Origin: Sphingomonadaceae bacterium
GTDB taxonomy: Bacteria; Pseudomonadota; Alphaproteobacteria; Sphingomonadales; Sphingomonadaceae
Direction of reading: 5' to 3'
NCBI GenBank assembly: GCA_947446935.1
Contig: CANFIV010000003.1
Coordinates: 1-17,791, forward strand
DNA: 17,791 bases
The translations under genes and the position numbers were made by a program. Below the pieces are notes generated by a model that worked only from the letters and a program-made list of their open reading frames with translations, was not told where the DNA came from and ran no database searches. This document shows positions 1-8,044 of this stretch, piece after piece (the stretch's first letter is position 1; each line of letters begins with the position of its first letter).

Positions 1-540
1 AAGCTGTTTCCCGCGCCGTGGAGCTATCTGGTGGTGTTGGCGACGATGCTGAGCACAGTGGGCGCGCTGGAAACGCAGATCCTGCAGTTCAGCCGCAGCA
101 TGTTCTCGATGGCGCGCGCCGAGGTGCTGCACCCGCGCTATGCGGCGGTGCATGCCGAATGGCAGACGCCGTGGGTCGCGACGCTGGTGATCTGGGGCTT
201 TGGGATGGTTCTGCTGTTTTCCTCATCCTACATGCCCTCGGTCGCCTCGATCCTGCAGGCTTCGATCGCGGCAATTGGACTCCAGATCTGCTTCTACATG
301 GGCCTGACCGGCTTTGCCTGTGCCTGGCATTTCCGGGGGCTGCTGAAGTCCGATCTGCGCGCGGCCGCAACGCAAGTGATCCTGCCTTTCATCGGCGGCG
401 CGTTCATGGCGTTCGTGGCGGCCTGGAGCATCCCCACGTTCAGCCCGGTAGTGCTGACCGTGGGGATCGGGGGGCTGCTGCTGGGATTTGTGCCGCTGCT
501 GCTCGGCGCTAGCCAGAGGGCAAAGGCGCGGGCGGCCTAA
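1..540 (+). CDS. Amino acid permease (APC superfamily), C-terminal part
   Basis: The reading frame is open from the first base and ends at TAA (538-540), giving 179 residues of a protein whose N-terminus lies outside the window. The stretch TQILQFSRSMFSMARAEVLH, followed by HPRYA and WQTPWVATLVIW, is the typical loop and next helix of bacterial APC-type amino acid transporters (the SR.L..MA..G.LP region). At least four hydrophobic segments are visible: around residues 8-20, the WVATLVIWGFGMVLLF segment, the ASIAAIGLQICFYMGL segment, and a last pair near the C-terminus. The family moves amino acids or amines across the inner membrane by proton symport or exchange. The substrate cannot be told from this part. 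It converges on the minus-strand dehydrogenase with only 30 bp between stops and has no evident tie to the catabolic cluster. Confidence 0.85.
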   Translation, partial: KLFPAPWSYLVVLATMLSTVGALETQILQFSRSMFSMARAEVLHPRYAAVHAEWQTPWVATLVIWGFGMVLLFSSSYMPSVASILQASIAAIGLQICFYMGLTGFACAWHFRGLLKSDLRAAATQVILPFIGGAFMAFVAAWSIPTFSPVVLTVGIGGLLLGFVPLLLGASQRAKARAA

Positions 541-570
541 GCCGCATGTGCGGGCAGCCGGACGGGCGGC

Positions 571-1311
571 TCACTGTGCGGTGAAGCCGTTGTCGATCAC
601 CAGTTCCGAGCCATTCATGTAGCTGGCTTCGTCCGAGAGCAAAAACAGGATGCCGCTGGCGATTTCATCCGGTTCGGCGAGGCGGCCCGATGGCATCAGG
701 CCGCTGAGCGCTTGACGGATTTCGTCCGACCCGCCGAGTTGATCCACGATAGAATCTGCCATGGGTGTATTTGTCAGGGCGGGGTGGACCGAATTGACCC
801 GAATGCGGCTGGGCAGGGCGATGGCTTCCAGCGCGGTCGTCTTGGTGAGCAGGCGGACCGCGCCTTTGCTTGCGGTGTAGGCTGCCGCGCCGGGGGAGCC
901 GCAAAGCCCGGCGGTGGATGAGATGTTGACGATCGAGCCGGTGCCCTGCCCCTGCATCATGCGCATGGCATGTTTGCATCCCAGGAATGTGCCCTCGACA
1001 TTCACTGCCATGACCAGTCGGAAGTCCTCGATCGTGGTCTCTGCGGTGGTGCCCATCCGGATCACGCCGGCAGCGTTGACGAGCCCGTCGAGGCGGCCAT
1101 GCTGGCTGGCGATGTTTTGGGCCAAGGCCTGCCAGTCCGCTTCGCTGGTCACATCCAGCTTGTGGGCGATGACGCCCTCGCTGGCGATCGGAGTAAGGTC
1201 GGCGCCGTGAACGAGCGCGCCCTCTGCGAGCAGCCGCTCGGCCGTGCGCCGTCCGATGCCTGATGCGGCACCGGTCACCAGCATCACTTTTCCTGTAAAT
1301 CGGCCGTCCAT
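571..1311 (-). CDS. Short-chain dehydrogenase/reductase (classical SDR, probably NAD-linked)
   Basis: A 246-residue classical SDR that oxidises or reduces a secondary alcohol/ketone in the cytoplasm. The cofactor motif TGAASGIG is at 13-20. D38 at the end of the second strand favours NAD over NADP. NAAG is at 79-82 and N104 is in the active-site helix. The catalytic triad is S132, Y145 and K149 (YTASK). HPALTNTP near 176-183 replaces the usual HPG..TP. I chose the ATG at 1309-1311 because it has GGGAG about 7 bp upstream and puts the Rossmann motif at the usual place; the frame stays open further upstream but that extension overlaps the regulator and has no SDR character. It lies 50 bp downstream of the TetR gene on the same strand, so the two probably form one transcript facing away from the Rieske operon. 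It probably dehydrogenates an alcohol intermediate of that pathway, which is inference from position. Confidence 0.9.
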   Translation of the reverse strand: MDGRFTGKVMLVTGAASGIGRRTAERLLAEGALVHGADLTPIASEGVIAHKLDVTSEADWQALAQNIASQHGRLDGLVNAAGVIRMGTTAETTIEDFRLVMAVNVEGTFLGCKHAMRMMQGQGTGSIVNISSTAGLCGSPGAAAYTASKGAVRLLTKTTALEAIALPSRIRVNSVHPALTNTPMADSIVDQLGGSDEIRQALSGLMPSGRLAEPDEIASGILFLLSDEASYMNGSELVIDNGFTAQ

Positions 1312-1361
1312 TTTGCTCTCCCGTTCAAGGCTTGTGCTGGCGGCCGGCCATGGCGCTGCGG

Positions 1362-2090
1362 TCAGCCGCCGTCCTGCTTCTTCTGGATGGCCGCGCGCAG
1401 GATCGACTTGGTGTGATCGAGCATGTCGGCAATGACCTCGGGAGAAAGCTGCCCGGCCAGTTGGCCATAGGCCATGCCTTCCAGCACGTAGTGGGCGATG
1501 TTGCCCGCCTTCATCACCTCGCGGTCGCGGTAGCTCCAGCCAAACGCCTGGCGTGCGGTCTCGTACCATTCGCCAAGGAAAACCTGATAGATCGGCGCGA
1601 ACGCTTCGGTCAGTTCAGGATCGCTGCGCGCCAGCAGGACCAGTTCCTGATAGGCTAGAAAATCCCGCTCTCCCAAATGCTTCCAATGCGCATTGATGAT
1701 CTGCTCGGCGAGGTCCTCGCCCGGGCGGACGGCCGATAGATCCGCACTGAACTGCCGCAGGCGCCGCGCGTTGATATGCTCGATCACGGCGCAGAGCAGT
1801 TCGCGCCGCGTGGCAAAATGATACTGCACTGCACCACGCGAGATCGAGGCCTGGCTGGCGATGACCGCGATCGACACTTCGTGCGATTTGCCTTCCTGCA
1901 AGCAATCGATGGTCGCTTCCAGCACACGCAGCCGCATCGCCTCGCTCTTGGCGATCTGGCGCGGGGAAGCGCCAAAACTGCGGGGTGCGCGCCGGGGGCT
2001 GACAGCCACCAGGCGCGGACCGCCGTCTGCGGCGCCAACTTCCGGATTCTCCCCATCAATCGACGGTGCAGGGTCCAATTGCAGTCTCAT
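1362..2090 (-). CDS. TetR/AcrR-family transcriptional regulator
   Basis: A 242-residue DNA-binding regulator. The TetR helix-turn-helix spans about residues 51-98: ATIDCL in helix 1, SIAVIASQASISRGAVQYHF as the helix-turn-helix core, then TRRELL. The remainder is a helical ligand-binding domain. About 50 residues with many basic and proline residues precede the domain, an unusually long tail for this family. I chose the ATG at 2088-2090 because GAAGG lies 4-5 bp upstream. A TTG at 2124-2126 would add 12 residues, and an internal ATG (Met52) would remove the tail. It is transcribed divergently from the Rieske operon and upstream of the SDR gene, so it most likely represses one or both until a pathway substrate or CoA intermediate binds. 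The inducer is not predictable. Confidence 0.9.
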   Translation of the reverse strand: MRLQLDPAPSIDGENPEVGAADGGPRLVAVSPRRAPRSFGASPRQIAKSEAMRLRVLEATIDCLQEGKSHEVSIAVIASQASISRGAVQYHFATRRELLCAVIEHINARRLRQFSADLSAVRPGEDLAEQIINAHWKHLGERDFLAYQELVLLARSDPELTEAFAPIYQVFLGEWYETARQAFGWSYRDREVMKAGNIAHYVLEGMAYGQLAGQLSPEVIADMLDHTKSILRAAIQKKQDGG

Positions 2091-2385
2091 TTGTCCTTCG
2101 TCTCGGCATTTGCAGGTGCAAGTCAAGCCTGCACCAATTTCCTATCATAAAAACCAGCCACTCAGCATGTTTATTGACAGGCGGCCGACCGAGTGTAGTT
2201 TTAAAAAAAGCTGACTGGCATGTTTTAAGTGCAGCGGCACGCTTGGGAGAGCGCAAAGCGGCGAGATTGCGGGGTGTTCCCTGCGTCTGCGGCTTGGCCC
2301 GGCATGGGTCTGCAAACTTCCCCACGTGCCAGTTGCCTAGACCGGCCAGTCAACCGTGCGCTTCTCGAGCGAGGATAGCTCTGCA
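2091..2385. promoter_or_regulatory. Divergent control region between the tetR-like gene and the Rieske operon
   Basis: No credible gene lies in these 295 bp. Nested inverted repeats are seen at 2111-2135: TGCAGG (2111-2116) with CCTGCA (2128-2133), and GGTGCA (2115-2120) with TGCACC (2130-2135). GCATGTTT occurs twice, at 2165-2172 and 2218-2225, 53 bp apart. TGACTGGC (2212-2219) has its exact inverse GCCAGTCA at 2345-2352, with a related TGCCAGTT at 2327-2334. A possible plus-strand promoter is TTGACA (2174-2179) with a weak TAGTTT at 2196-2201. Which motif the regulator binds is unknown; the nested repeat sits just upstream of the regulator's own start, as expected for autoregulation. Confidence 0.5.
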
Positions 2386-3768
2386 ATGGCAAAGATCGAA
2401 GATCGATTGATAGGTGCGCTCGGGGCCAGAGCCAGGGACACGCAGGCACCCGCCTTTGTGCCGCGCAAACCCATCCCGACCATCGGCTATCAGCGGATCG
2501 ACGGCGAACGGTTCCAATCCCGCGATTTCATGCAGCGCGAGTGGGATCATGTGTGGACCAAGACCTGGAATGTCGGCTGCCACGTTTCCGAACTCGCCGA
2601 TCCGGGTGATTTCCGGCTCCACACGCTCGGCAAGGAGTCGTTGCTCTTTGTGCGTTCGGAAGACGGCGAGATTCGCGGTTTTTTCAACGTGTGCCAGCAT
2701 CGCGGCAATCTGCTTTGCCAGGTCGAGTCTGGTACAATGGAGCGGTTTACCTGCCCATATCACGGGTGGAAGTGGAACAATGACGGCTCGCTGCATTCCA
2801 TCGCGCGGCCGGAACTGTTTGCGCAGTTTCGCGACGGGGTGCCCAAGGGCGAGCTCGATCTTCCGTCGATCCGCACGGATATCTGGGGCGGCTGGGTATG
2901 GTTCAATCTCGACCCGCACGCTATCAGCTTGCGCGACTATCTGGGCGACGCGGGCTCGCATCTCGAAACCTACGAGCTTGAAAATTACACGCTGATCGAC
3001 AGCGCCACGTTCGAATGGAACGGCAACTGGAAGCACGCGCACGACGCTTTCAACGAAAGCTACCACTTCGAATCGCTGCATTCCGAATTCATGAACATCA
3101 CCGAAGGCTACGACGTTCCGATCGAGCTGCTCGGCGTCCACAGCCGGATGATCAATTTCAACCTCACGGTCAGCGAGCTGCTGGGCAACGCTGAAGAGCT
3201 GACCCCGCTGCGCGAGAAGTTCCTCGGCATCGGCACGCTGGTCCCGGCCGACTACAAAGGCAGCCTCAGGGACATCCATCTCGAAGTGATCAAGGCCAAG
3301 CGGGCGATAGAGAACGAGACCTATTTTCCCTATCGCCGGATGAACGACGAGCAGCTTGTTCACCAGTATCACTACACGTTCTTCCCGGGCACGACGCTGA
3401 CGCAGACGCCGGAAAGCTCGATCATGTTCCGCTATCGGCCGCATGCCAGCGATCCGGCGATCTGCTATTATGACTTCCTCATCACCGAGCGCCGTGCGCC
3501 CGGTGCCGAGCAGCCCGTCGTCAACCACCGAACGTATCGCCACGGCGAACTCGACGACTACGGCGACGCGTTCGAGGGAACCTTCGATCCATTCTTGGCC
3601 AACGTGCTCAAGCAGGATGGATCCAACATGCCGACTATGCAGCAGGGGACCGGATCGCTCGGGTTTCGGGGCATGATCCTGGGCGATCAGGAGGTGCGCA
3701 TCCGCCATTTCCACCAGCAGATCGATCGCTGCCTGATGGGTGACTACCCGTGGCTTCACCCGACTTGA
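2386..3768 (+). CDS. Rieske non-heme iron oxygenase, alpha (catalytic) subunit
   Basis: A 460-residue ring-hydroxylating or Rieske monooxygenase type alpha subunit, using O2 and electrons from a ferredoxin/reductase to hydroxylate or demethylate its substrate. The [2Fe-2S] ligands are C103-x-H105 and C123-x2-H126 (CQHRG then CPYHGW, 17 residues apart). The mononuclear iron ligands are H227 and H232 (NESYHFESLH) and probably D411 (KQDGSN). The residue that relays electrons between centres, usually Asp three before the first His, is Glu here (E224). The ATG at 2386 has GAGGA 10 bp upstream; an in-frame GTG at 2356 would add 10 residues. No beta subunit, ferredoxin or reductase gene is nearby, so it is probably a homo-oligomer served by unlinked redox partners. 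It is the first gene of the operon and likely does the first attack on the substrate. Substrate unknown. Confidence 0.93.
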   Translation: MAKIEDRLIGALGARARDTQAPAFVPRKPIPTIGYQRIDGERFQSRDFMQREWDHVWTKTWNVGCHVSELADPGDFRLHTLGKESLLFVRSEDGEIRGFFNVCQHRGNLLCQVESGTMERFTCPYHGWKWNNDGSLHSIARPELFAQFRDGVPKGELDLPSIRTDIWGGWVWFNLDPHAISLRDYLGDAGSHLETYELENYTLIDSATFEWNGNWKHAHDAFNESYHFESLHSEFMNITEGYDVPIELLGVHSRMINFNLTVSELLGNAEELTPLREKFLGIGTLVPADYKGSLRDIHLEVIKAKRAIENETYFPYRRMNDEQLVHQYHYTFFPGTTLTQTPESSIMFRYRPHASDPAICYYDFLITERRAPGAEQPVVNHRTYRHGELDDYGDAFEGTFDPFLANVLKQDGSNMPTMQQGTGSLGFRGMILGDQEVRIRHFHQQIDRCLMGDYPWLHPT

Positions 3769-3835
3769 ACTGACGCCGGAAGTTTTGCGGCCCCGGAAGC
3801 TGCAGGAATGAACAACAAAAAGGGGGAGAGAACCA

Positions 3836-6016
3836 ATGACGACTTGCCCATCAACTGCACTCGCGTTCCGTATTGCCGTTTCGTCTGCCGCACTGGCCTT
3901 CATGCTCACCTCGAACGCCGCGCTTGCGCAGCAGGACCGTGCGCCGCAGGCTAAGGCCTCCGCGAGCGAGCAATCGGATGACAACGGAATTATCGTTACC
4001 GCGCAGCGCCGCGAACAGGCGCTGATGCAAGTTCCGCAGGCTGTGCAAGGCCTTAGCGGTGAAACACTTCTTCGCTCTGGCGTCACCGATATCGGTCAGG
4101 CGATCTCGCTCGTGCCCAGCGCGACGACTGGAGCGACCATTGGTGCAGGCAGCACCACCTATCAGATCCGCGCCATCGCCGCGTCCGAGACGGACGGCGA
4201 TCCGGCGGTCGGGTATTACCTGGACAACTTTGCCTTCACGATGCCGGGGCGGCCCTATGCGCCGGTCGCGTCATTCTATGACCTCAAGCGCGTGGAAGTG
4301 CTGCGCGGTCCTTCGGGCACGCTCTATGGGCTCGGTTCGATCGGCGGCACGATCAAGGTGCTGACCAATGATCCGGAACTGGACCGGACCGGCGGATCGG
4401 TCCGTGCGTCTGCCAACCTGGTGACCGGCGGCAAGCCCGGATACTCGGGCGATGTCATGCTCAACCTGCCTGTCGTAGGCGACAAGCTCGCGCTGCGCGG
4501 GGTACTGAGCTACAAGCGGGTCGGCGGCTATGCCGATATCATTCCCACCGGCGTCAAGAACGACAACTACGCAACCAGCTTCACCGGCCGCGTCAAGCTG
4601 CTCGCCAAGCCGACCGAAAATCTGACGATCCGCCTTTCGGCCTGGCGCAACAACACCAAACAGAACTGGTCCGATCGCATTACCTTCGCTGATCCCGCCA
4701 GCATCGATCAGCGCTTCGGCGAGGCTTTGTCGGACTACTGGCTGTTCAGCGGTGATATCGAATACGATCTCGGCTTCGCCACACTGCAGAGCTCGACCGG
4801 CCATATCAAGAACACGGTCATTTCCAACAATGGCGGCTTCATCCCCGGCATCGGCAATTTCACCTCGCTGTGGCCGCTGACGACGCACAACTTCAACGAG
4901 GATGTACGGCTGACCTCGTCCGGGTCCGGGCCATTCCGGTATATCGCCGGCTTCTTCTACCAGAAGGGTGACACGTTCGGTGGCCAGACCGTGCAATTGC
5001 CGGACTTTGTGATCGCGCCCGGCGTGAACGGGTTCAACACGGTCAACGATAAAAACCAGCTCTTCAGCCAAGGCTGGGCGGTTTACGGCGAGGCGACCTA
5101 TTCTGCCTTCGACCGCAAGCTCGATCTCACCGTGGGCGGCCGCTACTACAAGGAAAAGCGCCGGTTTGAAGAAAACAGCCAGCTCGAGATTGCGGGCAGC
5201 GTGATCCCCAACCGCAGCACGACCCGCTCCAGCAGCAGCACCTTCAACCCCCGCTTCAACATCGCCTACCATGCGCCGGAGGGTGGGCTACTCTATGTCG
5301 AGGCGGCCAAGGGCTTCCGCAGCGGCGCGATTTCCTCGGCATCGATCGTCGGCGCGTCGAATGCGGTGCTGGGCGTCAATCTCTCCAACATCTCGCCGCC
5401 CGACACTTTGTGGAACTACGAGGCGGGGCTGAAGTGGGGCCTGTTCAATAACACGGTGCAGATCGAACTGGCCGGGTATTATGTCGACTGGCCGCGCGCG
5501 CAGATCGAGCTTTCGCCCGCGCTCCAGACCATCGTGGCGCAAGTCGGCGATGTGCGCGGGCATGGCATCGAACCGTCGATCACCTGGCGCACACCGATCA
5601 AGGGCCTGACGTTGAATTTCAACGGCAACTTCAATTCGACGACAATCCATCATGTGGCAGCGCCGATCGTTGCCAAGATACCGCAGTTGCACGAGGGCAA
5701 CCAGCTGCCGGGCACCGCGAAGACCACGTTCAACCTTGGAGGAACCTACCAGCGAGAGATCGGGCCGGGTGGCCTCGAGCTGCGGCTGAACGCCCGTTAC
5801 AGCTACCGCTCGCGCCAGCAGAGCATCTTCAATGGTGCCTACGCTCCGTTCAACGGGATCGGCTATGCCCGCGCCAGCATCGGCACGGACAAGTGGGAAG
5901 CGGGCATCTTCACTGACAACATTGGCAACACGGTTGGCCCGCTCAACAAGCCGGGCGGTCAAAACCAGATTGTCTACCCGCGCACCGTCGGGATCTCGAT
6001 CGAGGGCAAGTTCTAG
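3836..6016 (+). CDS. TonB-dependent outer-membrane receptor
   Basis: A 726-residue receptor for energised import across the outer membrane. An N-terminal signal peptide is clear (basic start, hydrophobic core at about 13-24, cleavage likely after A31 in NAALA/QQ). A TonB-box-like GIIVTAQ is at 51-57, followed by the plug domain (PQAVQGLSGETLLRSGV; VEVLRGPSGTLYGLGSIGG) and a long beta barrel ending in phenylalanine (ISIEGKF), as barrel substrates of the BAM machinery do. RBS GGGGGAGAG lies about 7 bp before ATG 3836. It follows the Rieske gene by 67 bp. Sphingomonads use such receptors for uptake of hydrophobic or bulky aromatics as well as siderophores; its place inside an oxygenase operon suggests it carries the pathway substrate. 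No FecR/sigma signalling pair accompanies it. Confidence 0.95.
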   Translation: MTTCPSTALAFRIAVSSAALAFMLTSNAALAQQDRAPQAKASASEQSDDNGIIVTAQRREQALMQVPQAVQGLSGETLLRSGVTDIGQAISLVPSATTGATIGAGSTTYQIRAIAASETDGDPAVGYYLDNFAFTMPGRPYAPVASFYDLKRVEVLRGPSGTLYGLGSIGGTIKVLTNDPELDRTGGSVRASANLVTGGKPGYSGDVMLNLPVVGDKLALRGVLSYKRVGGYADIIPTGVKNDNYATSFTGRVKLLAKPTENLTIRLSAWRNNTKQNWSDRITFADPASIDQRFGEALSDYWLFSGDIEYDLGFATLQSSTGHIKNTVISNNGGFIPGIGNFTSLWPLTTHNFNEDVRLTSSGSGPFRYIAGFFYQKGDTFGGQTVQLPDFVIAPGVNGFNTVNDKNQLFSQGWAVYGEATYSAFDRKLDLTVGGRYYKEKRRFEENSQLEIAGSVIPNRSTTRSSSSTFNPRFNIAYHAPEGGLLYVEAAKGFRSGAISSASIVGASNAVLGVNLSNISPPDTLWNYEAGLKWGLFNNTVQIELAGYYVDWPRAQIELSPALQTIVAQVGDVRGHGIEPSITWRTPIKGLTLNFNGNFNSTTIHHVAAPIVAKIPQLHEGNQLPGTAKTTFNLGGTYQREIGPGGLELRLNARYSYRSRQQSIFNGAYAPFNGIGYARASIGTDKWEAGIFTDNIGNTVGPLNKPGGQNQIVYPRTVGISIEGKF

Positions 6017-6059
6017 CGCGCCCTCCGATCCATCTGAGCGAGTCCACGGGAGGACCACC

Positions 6060-6728
6060 ATGATTTTCTACGATTTTGATTTGTTTGCCCCCAACCCGTG
6101 GATCGCCTGGATTTTTGCGCAGGAGAAAGGTCTGCAGCTTGAACGGCGTGTGGTCGACCTGTTCACGCGCGAGAACCGGCGCGAGCCGTTCATCAGCGAG
6201 ATCAACCCGCTGGGCGAGCTGCCCGCGCTGCAGCTTGATGACGGGACGGCGATCTCCGAAGTGACCGCGATTTGCGAATACTTCGAGGATATTCAGCCCG
6301 AGCCGCCCCTGATCGGCACAACGCCGGAAGAGCGCGCGGAAACGCGCATGTGGGTTCGCCGGATCGACCAGAACATTGCCTGGCCGATGGGCGAAGGCTT
6401 CTCGACCGAGGAGGGCCGGGCTTTCTTCGAAGGCGACAAGGCCATCGAGGGGGCGGTGACCAAAAGTCTGCTGCCGTTGGAGGCTGCGGCGATCCTCAAG
6501 GCCAAATCGCGCTACCGCATGGTCTGGCTCGATGGCATGATGAAAGGCCGCGAGTACGTCTGTGGCAGCCGCTACACACTGGCGGATATCTACCTCTAGT
6601 GCTTCCTGCAGTTCGGCGAGAACCACGGACAGCCGATCCCCGAAGAAGCGCCCTGGCTGCAGGATTTCTTCCAGCGGATGAAGGCGCGGCCACATGCCTG
6701 GCACGGCACGCCCTCTTCACTCGATTAA
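6060..6728 (+). pseudogene. Glutathione S-transferase interrupted by an in-frame TAG (amber)
   Basis: The frame starts at ATG 6060 with a strong GGGAGGA RBS and encodes a GST: thioredoxin-fold N-domain with NPLGELPALQL (cis-Pro loop) and the glutathione-binding SEVTAICEYFED, then an all-helical domain. It stops at TAG (6597-6599) after 179 residues, directly behind the N-capping motif TLADIYL. The same frame then continues for 42 more codons that read as the normal GST ending (CFLQFGENHGQPIP, then WLQDFFQRMKARPHAW) to TAA at 6726-6728. Without the amber codon the protein would be 222 residues, the usual family length. The lesion is a single codon with no frameshift. It could be a recent nonsense mutation, a sequencing error, or a suppressed stop. 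As read, the product lacks the last two helices and is probably unstable. It lies 43 bp after the receptor gene and 15 bp before the VOC gene. Confidence 0.85.
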
Positions 6729-6743
6729 GCAGGGAGCACCACA

Positions 6744-7268
6744 ATGCACGGCCCGATCATGCAGCTTGGCTATGTCGTGGGAGATCTGGCCACGAGCGCG
6801 GAAATCTGGGCACTGCGCACGGGTGCGGGCCCGTTCCTGCATATGCCTGGGGCCGCCTTTGATGGTTGGACCTATCGCGGCGAACCACAGGCCCTGACGC
6901 TCGATATCGCTTTCGCCCAACTTGGCGACAAGATGATCGAGCTGATCCAGCCGTCCGGGGCTTGGCCCAATGTCTATGGCGATGCGCCGCTCCGGCCCGG
7001 CGAATGCCGGGCGCACCATCATGCGTTTCTGGTCACGGACCTCGATCGGGCCGCCGCAACTTTGGCCGCCGGGCCGCCGGTCACAACCGGAAGGCTGAAC
7101 GCGGATGTCGAGCTGCGCTATTACGACTGCCGGGAGCCGCTCGGGCTGTTCATAGAACTCATCACCGATGCCCCCTCGACGCGCGCTTTCTTCGATCTTT
7201 CCGAGCGCACCGCCGCCGGGTGGGATGGCGCGGGCCCCTTCCTGAGACCCTTGGAGTCTGCAGCATGA
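6744..7268 (+). CDS. VOC-superfamily (glyoxalase/bleomycin-resistance fold) protein
   Basis: A 174-residue protein with two beta-alpha-beta-beta-beta modules. The first begins QLGYVVGDLATSAEIW (7-22) and the second HHHAFLVTDLDRAA (91-104). Candidate metal ligands are Q7, E66 (MIELIQP), one of H91-H93, and E138 (FIELI), as in metal-dependent VOC isomerases, epimerases and lyases. Gln replaces the more usual His at the first position. RBS AGGGAG precedes ATG 6744. The gene ends by overlapping the ThuA-like gene (ATGA), so the two are translationally coupled. Its neighbours include glutathione enzymes, so a glutathione-adduct or CoA-ester isomerisation is plausible, but the reaction cannot be read from sequence. 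Confidence 0.85.
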   Translation: MHGPIMQLGYVVGDLATSAEIWALRTGAGPFLHMPGAAFDGWTYRGEPQALTLDIAFAQLGDKMIELIQPSGAWPNVYGDAPLRPGECRAHHHAFLVTDLDRAAATLAAGPPVTTGRLNADVELRYYDCREPLGLFIELITDAPSTRAFFDLSERTAAGWDGAGPFLRPLESAA

Positions 7269-8044
7269 GCGACCCCGTTCGAATTCACCTCGTGACCGGG
7301 GGCAAGTACCACGATTTCGATCTGGCGCGTCTCGTGCTGCTGAACCTTATGGCGGAGGATGATCGCATCCGCGTGCGCTGCGCCGACGATTTCAGCGATG
7401 TGGCAGATCTGACCGGCTTTGCGGCAGTGGTGCTCTACACCTGCGATCTCATGCCGTCGGAGGCCGAGGCGCAGGCGCTCGTGGAATTTGTGTCGGCCGG
7501 CGGCAAACTGTTTGCGTTGCATGGTGCCAATGCGGGCCTCGAATTCACCGATGGTCCGGAAATTGTCGCGAGCGGGGTGCGGATTCCGGGGCTGGTCAAG
7601 CCGACGGCCGAGACGGTTGCGCCGGCTTTTATGGAATTGCTCGGCAGCCGTTTCGTCGCCCATCTGGCGGGGCAACCGATGCATATCCATGTCGAGGACC
7701 ACGATCACCCGATCACCGCAGGCCTTGCGGATTTCACGGTCACCGATGAGCCCTACATCGCGGAGCCGCTTGGCGAGTACCGCACGTTGCTCACAGCCCG
7801 CTACAAGGGCGAGGCGCCCGGCTATTTGCTTGGCCAGTGGGACGATGATCCGCCGCGCCCCCAGCTCTATGTCCGCAGCCATGGCCGGGGCGAGGTAGCC
7901 TACAGCCCGCTCGGGCACGCCTGTGGCCGCTATGATGCCCGGCCGCTGATGGATGAAGCGCCCGTCGTGCGCGGACCTTGGGATGACGAGACCTTTCAGG
8001 AACTGCTGCGCCGCTGCATCCGCTGGCTGGTTGACGCGCGATGA
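7265..8044 (+). CDS. ThuA-like domain protein (class I glutamine-amidotransferase fold)
   Basis: A 259-residue ThuA-type protein. The N-terminal strand RIHLVTGGKYHDFDLARLVL, the segment AAVVLYTCDLM, and GGKLFALHGANAGLE (the family's G(G)LV.LHG.. position) are characteristic, as are the internal H-rich segment HIHVEDHDHPITAGL and the C-terminal GRGEVAYSPLGHACGRYDA. ThuA proteins were first linked to trehalose/sucrose use in rhizobia, and the fold is flavodoxin/GATase-like; the enzymatic role of most members is unsettled. Both ends are 4-bp ATGA overlaps, with the VOC gene before it and the PhyH gene after it, so these three proteins are made together and may act on consecutive intermediates. 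Confidence 0.85.
   Translation: MSDPVRIHLVTGGKYHDFDLARLVLLNLMAEDDRIRVRCADDFSDVADLTGFAAVVLYTCDLMPSEAEAQALVEFVSAGGKLFALHGANAGLEFTDGPEIVASGVRIPGLVKPTAETVAPAFMELLGSRFVAHLAGQPMHIHVEDHDHPITAGLADFTVTDEPYIAEPLGEYRTLLTARYKGEAPGYLLGQWDDDPPRPQLYVRSHGRGEVAYSPLGHACGRYDARPLMDEAPVVRGPWDDETFQELLRRCIRWLVDAR

Noticed and set aside
541..570. GC-rich hairpin as terminator between the permease and the SDR
   Set aside because: Only a 4-bp perfect stem (CCGC/GCGG) and no T-tract; not distinguishable from chance at this base composition.
1312..1569. N-terminal extension of the SDR to 332 residues
   Set aside because: It overlaps the TetR gene, has no SDR features and would displace the cofactor motif; ATG 1309-1311 has a good RBS.
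2350..4086. Long open frame (578 codons) on the minus strand
   Set aside because: It lies antisense to the Rieske gene and the start of the TonB receptor gene, has no recognisable domain, and is a by-product of high third-position GC.
4271..5272. 333-codon minus-strand frame
   Set aside because: Antisense to the TonB receptor gene, low-complexity Arg/Ala/Gly/Val-rich translation, no RBS or domain.
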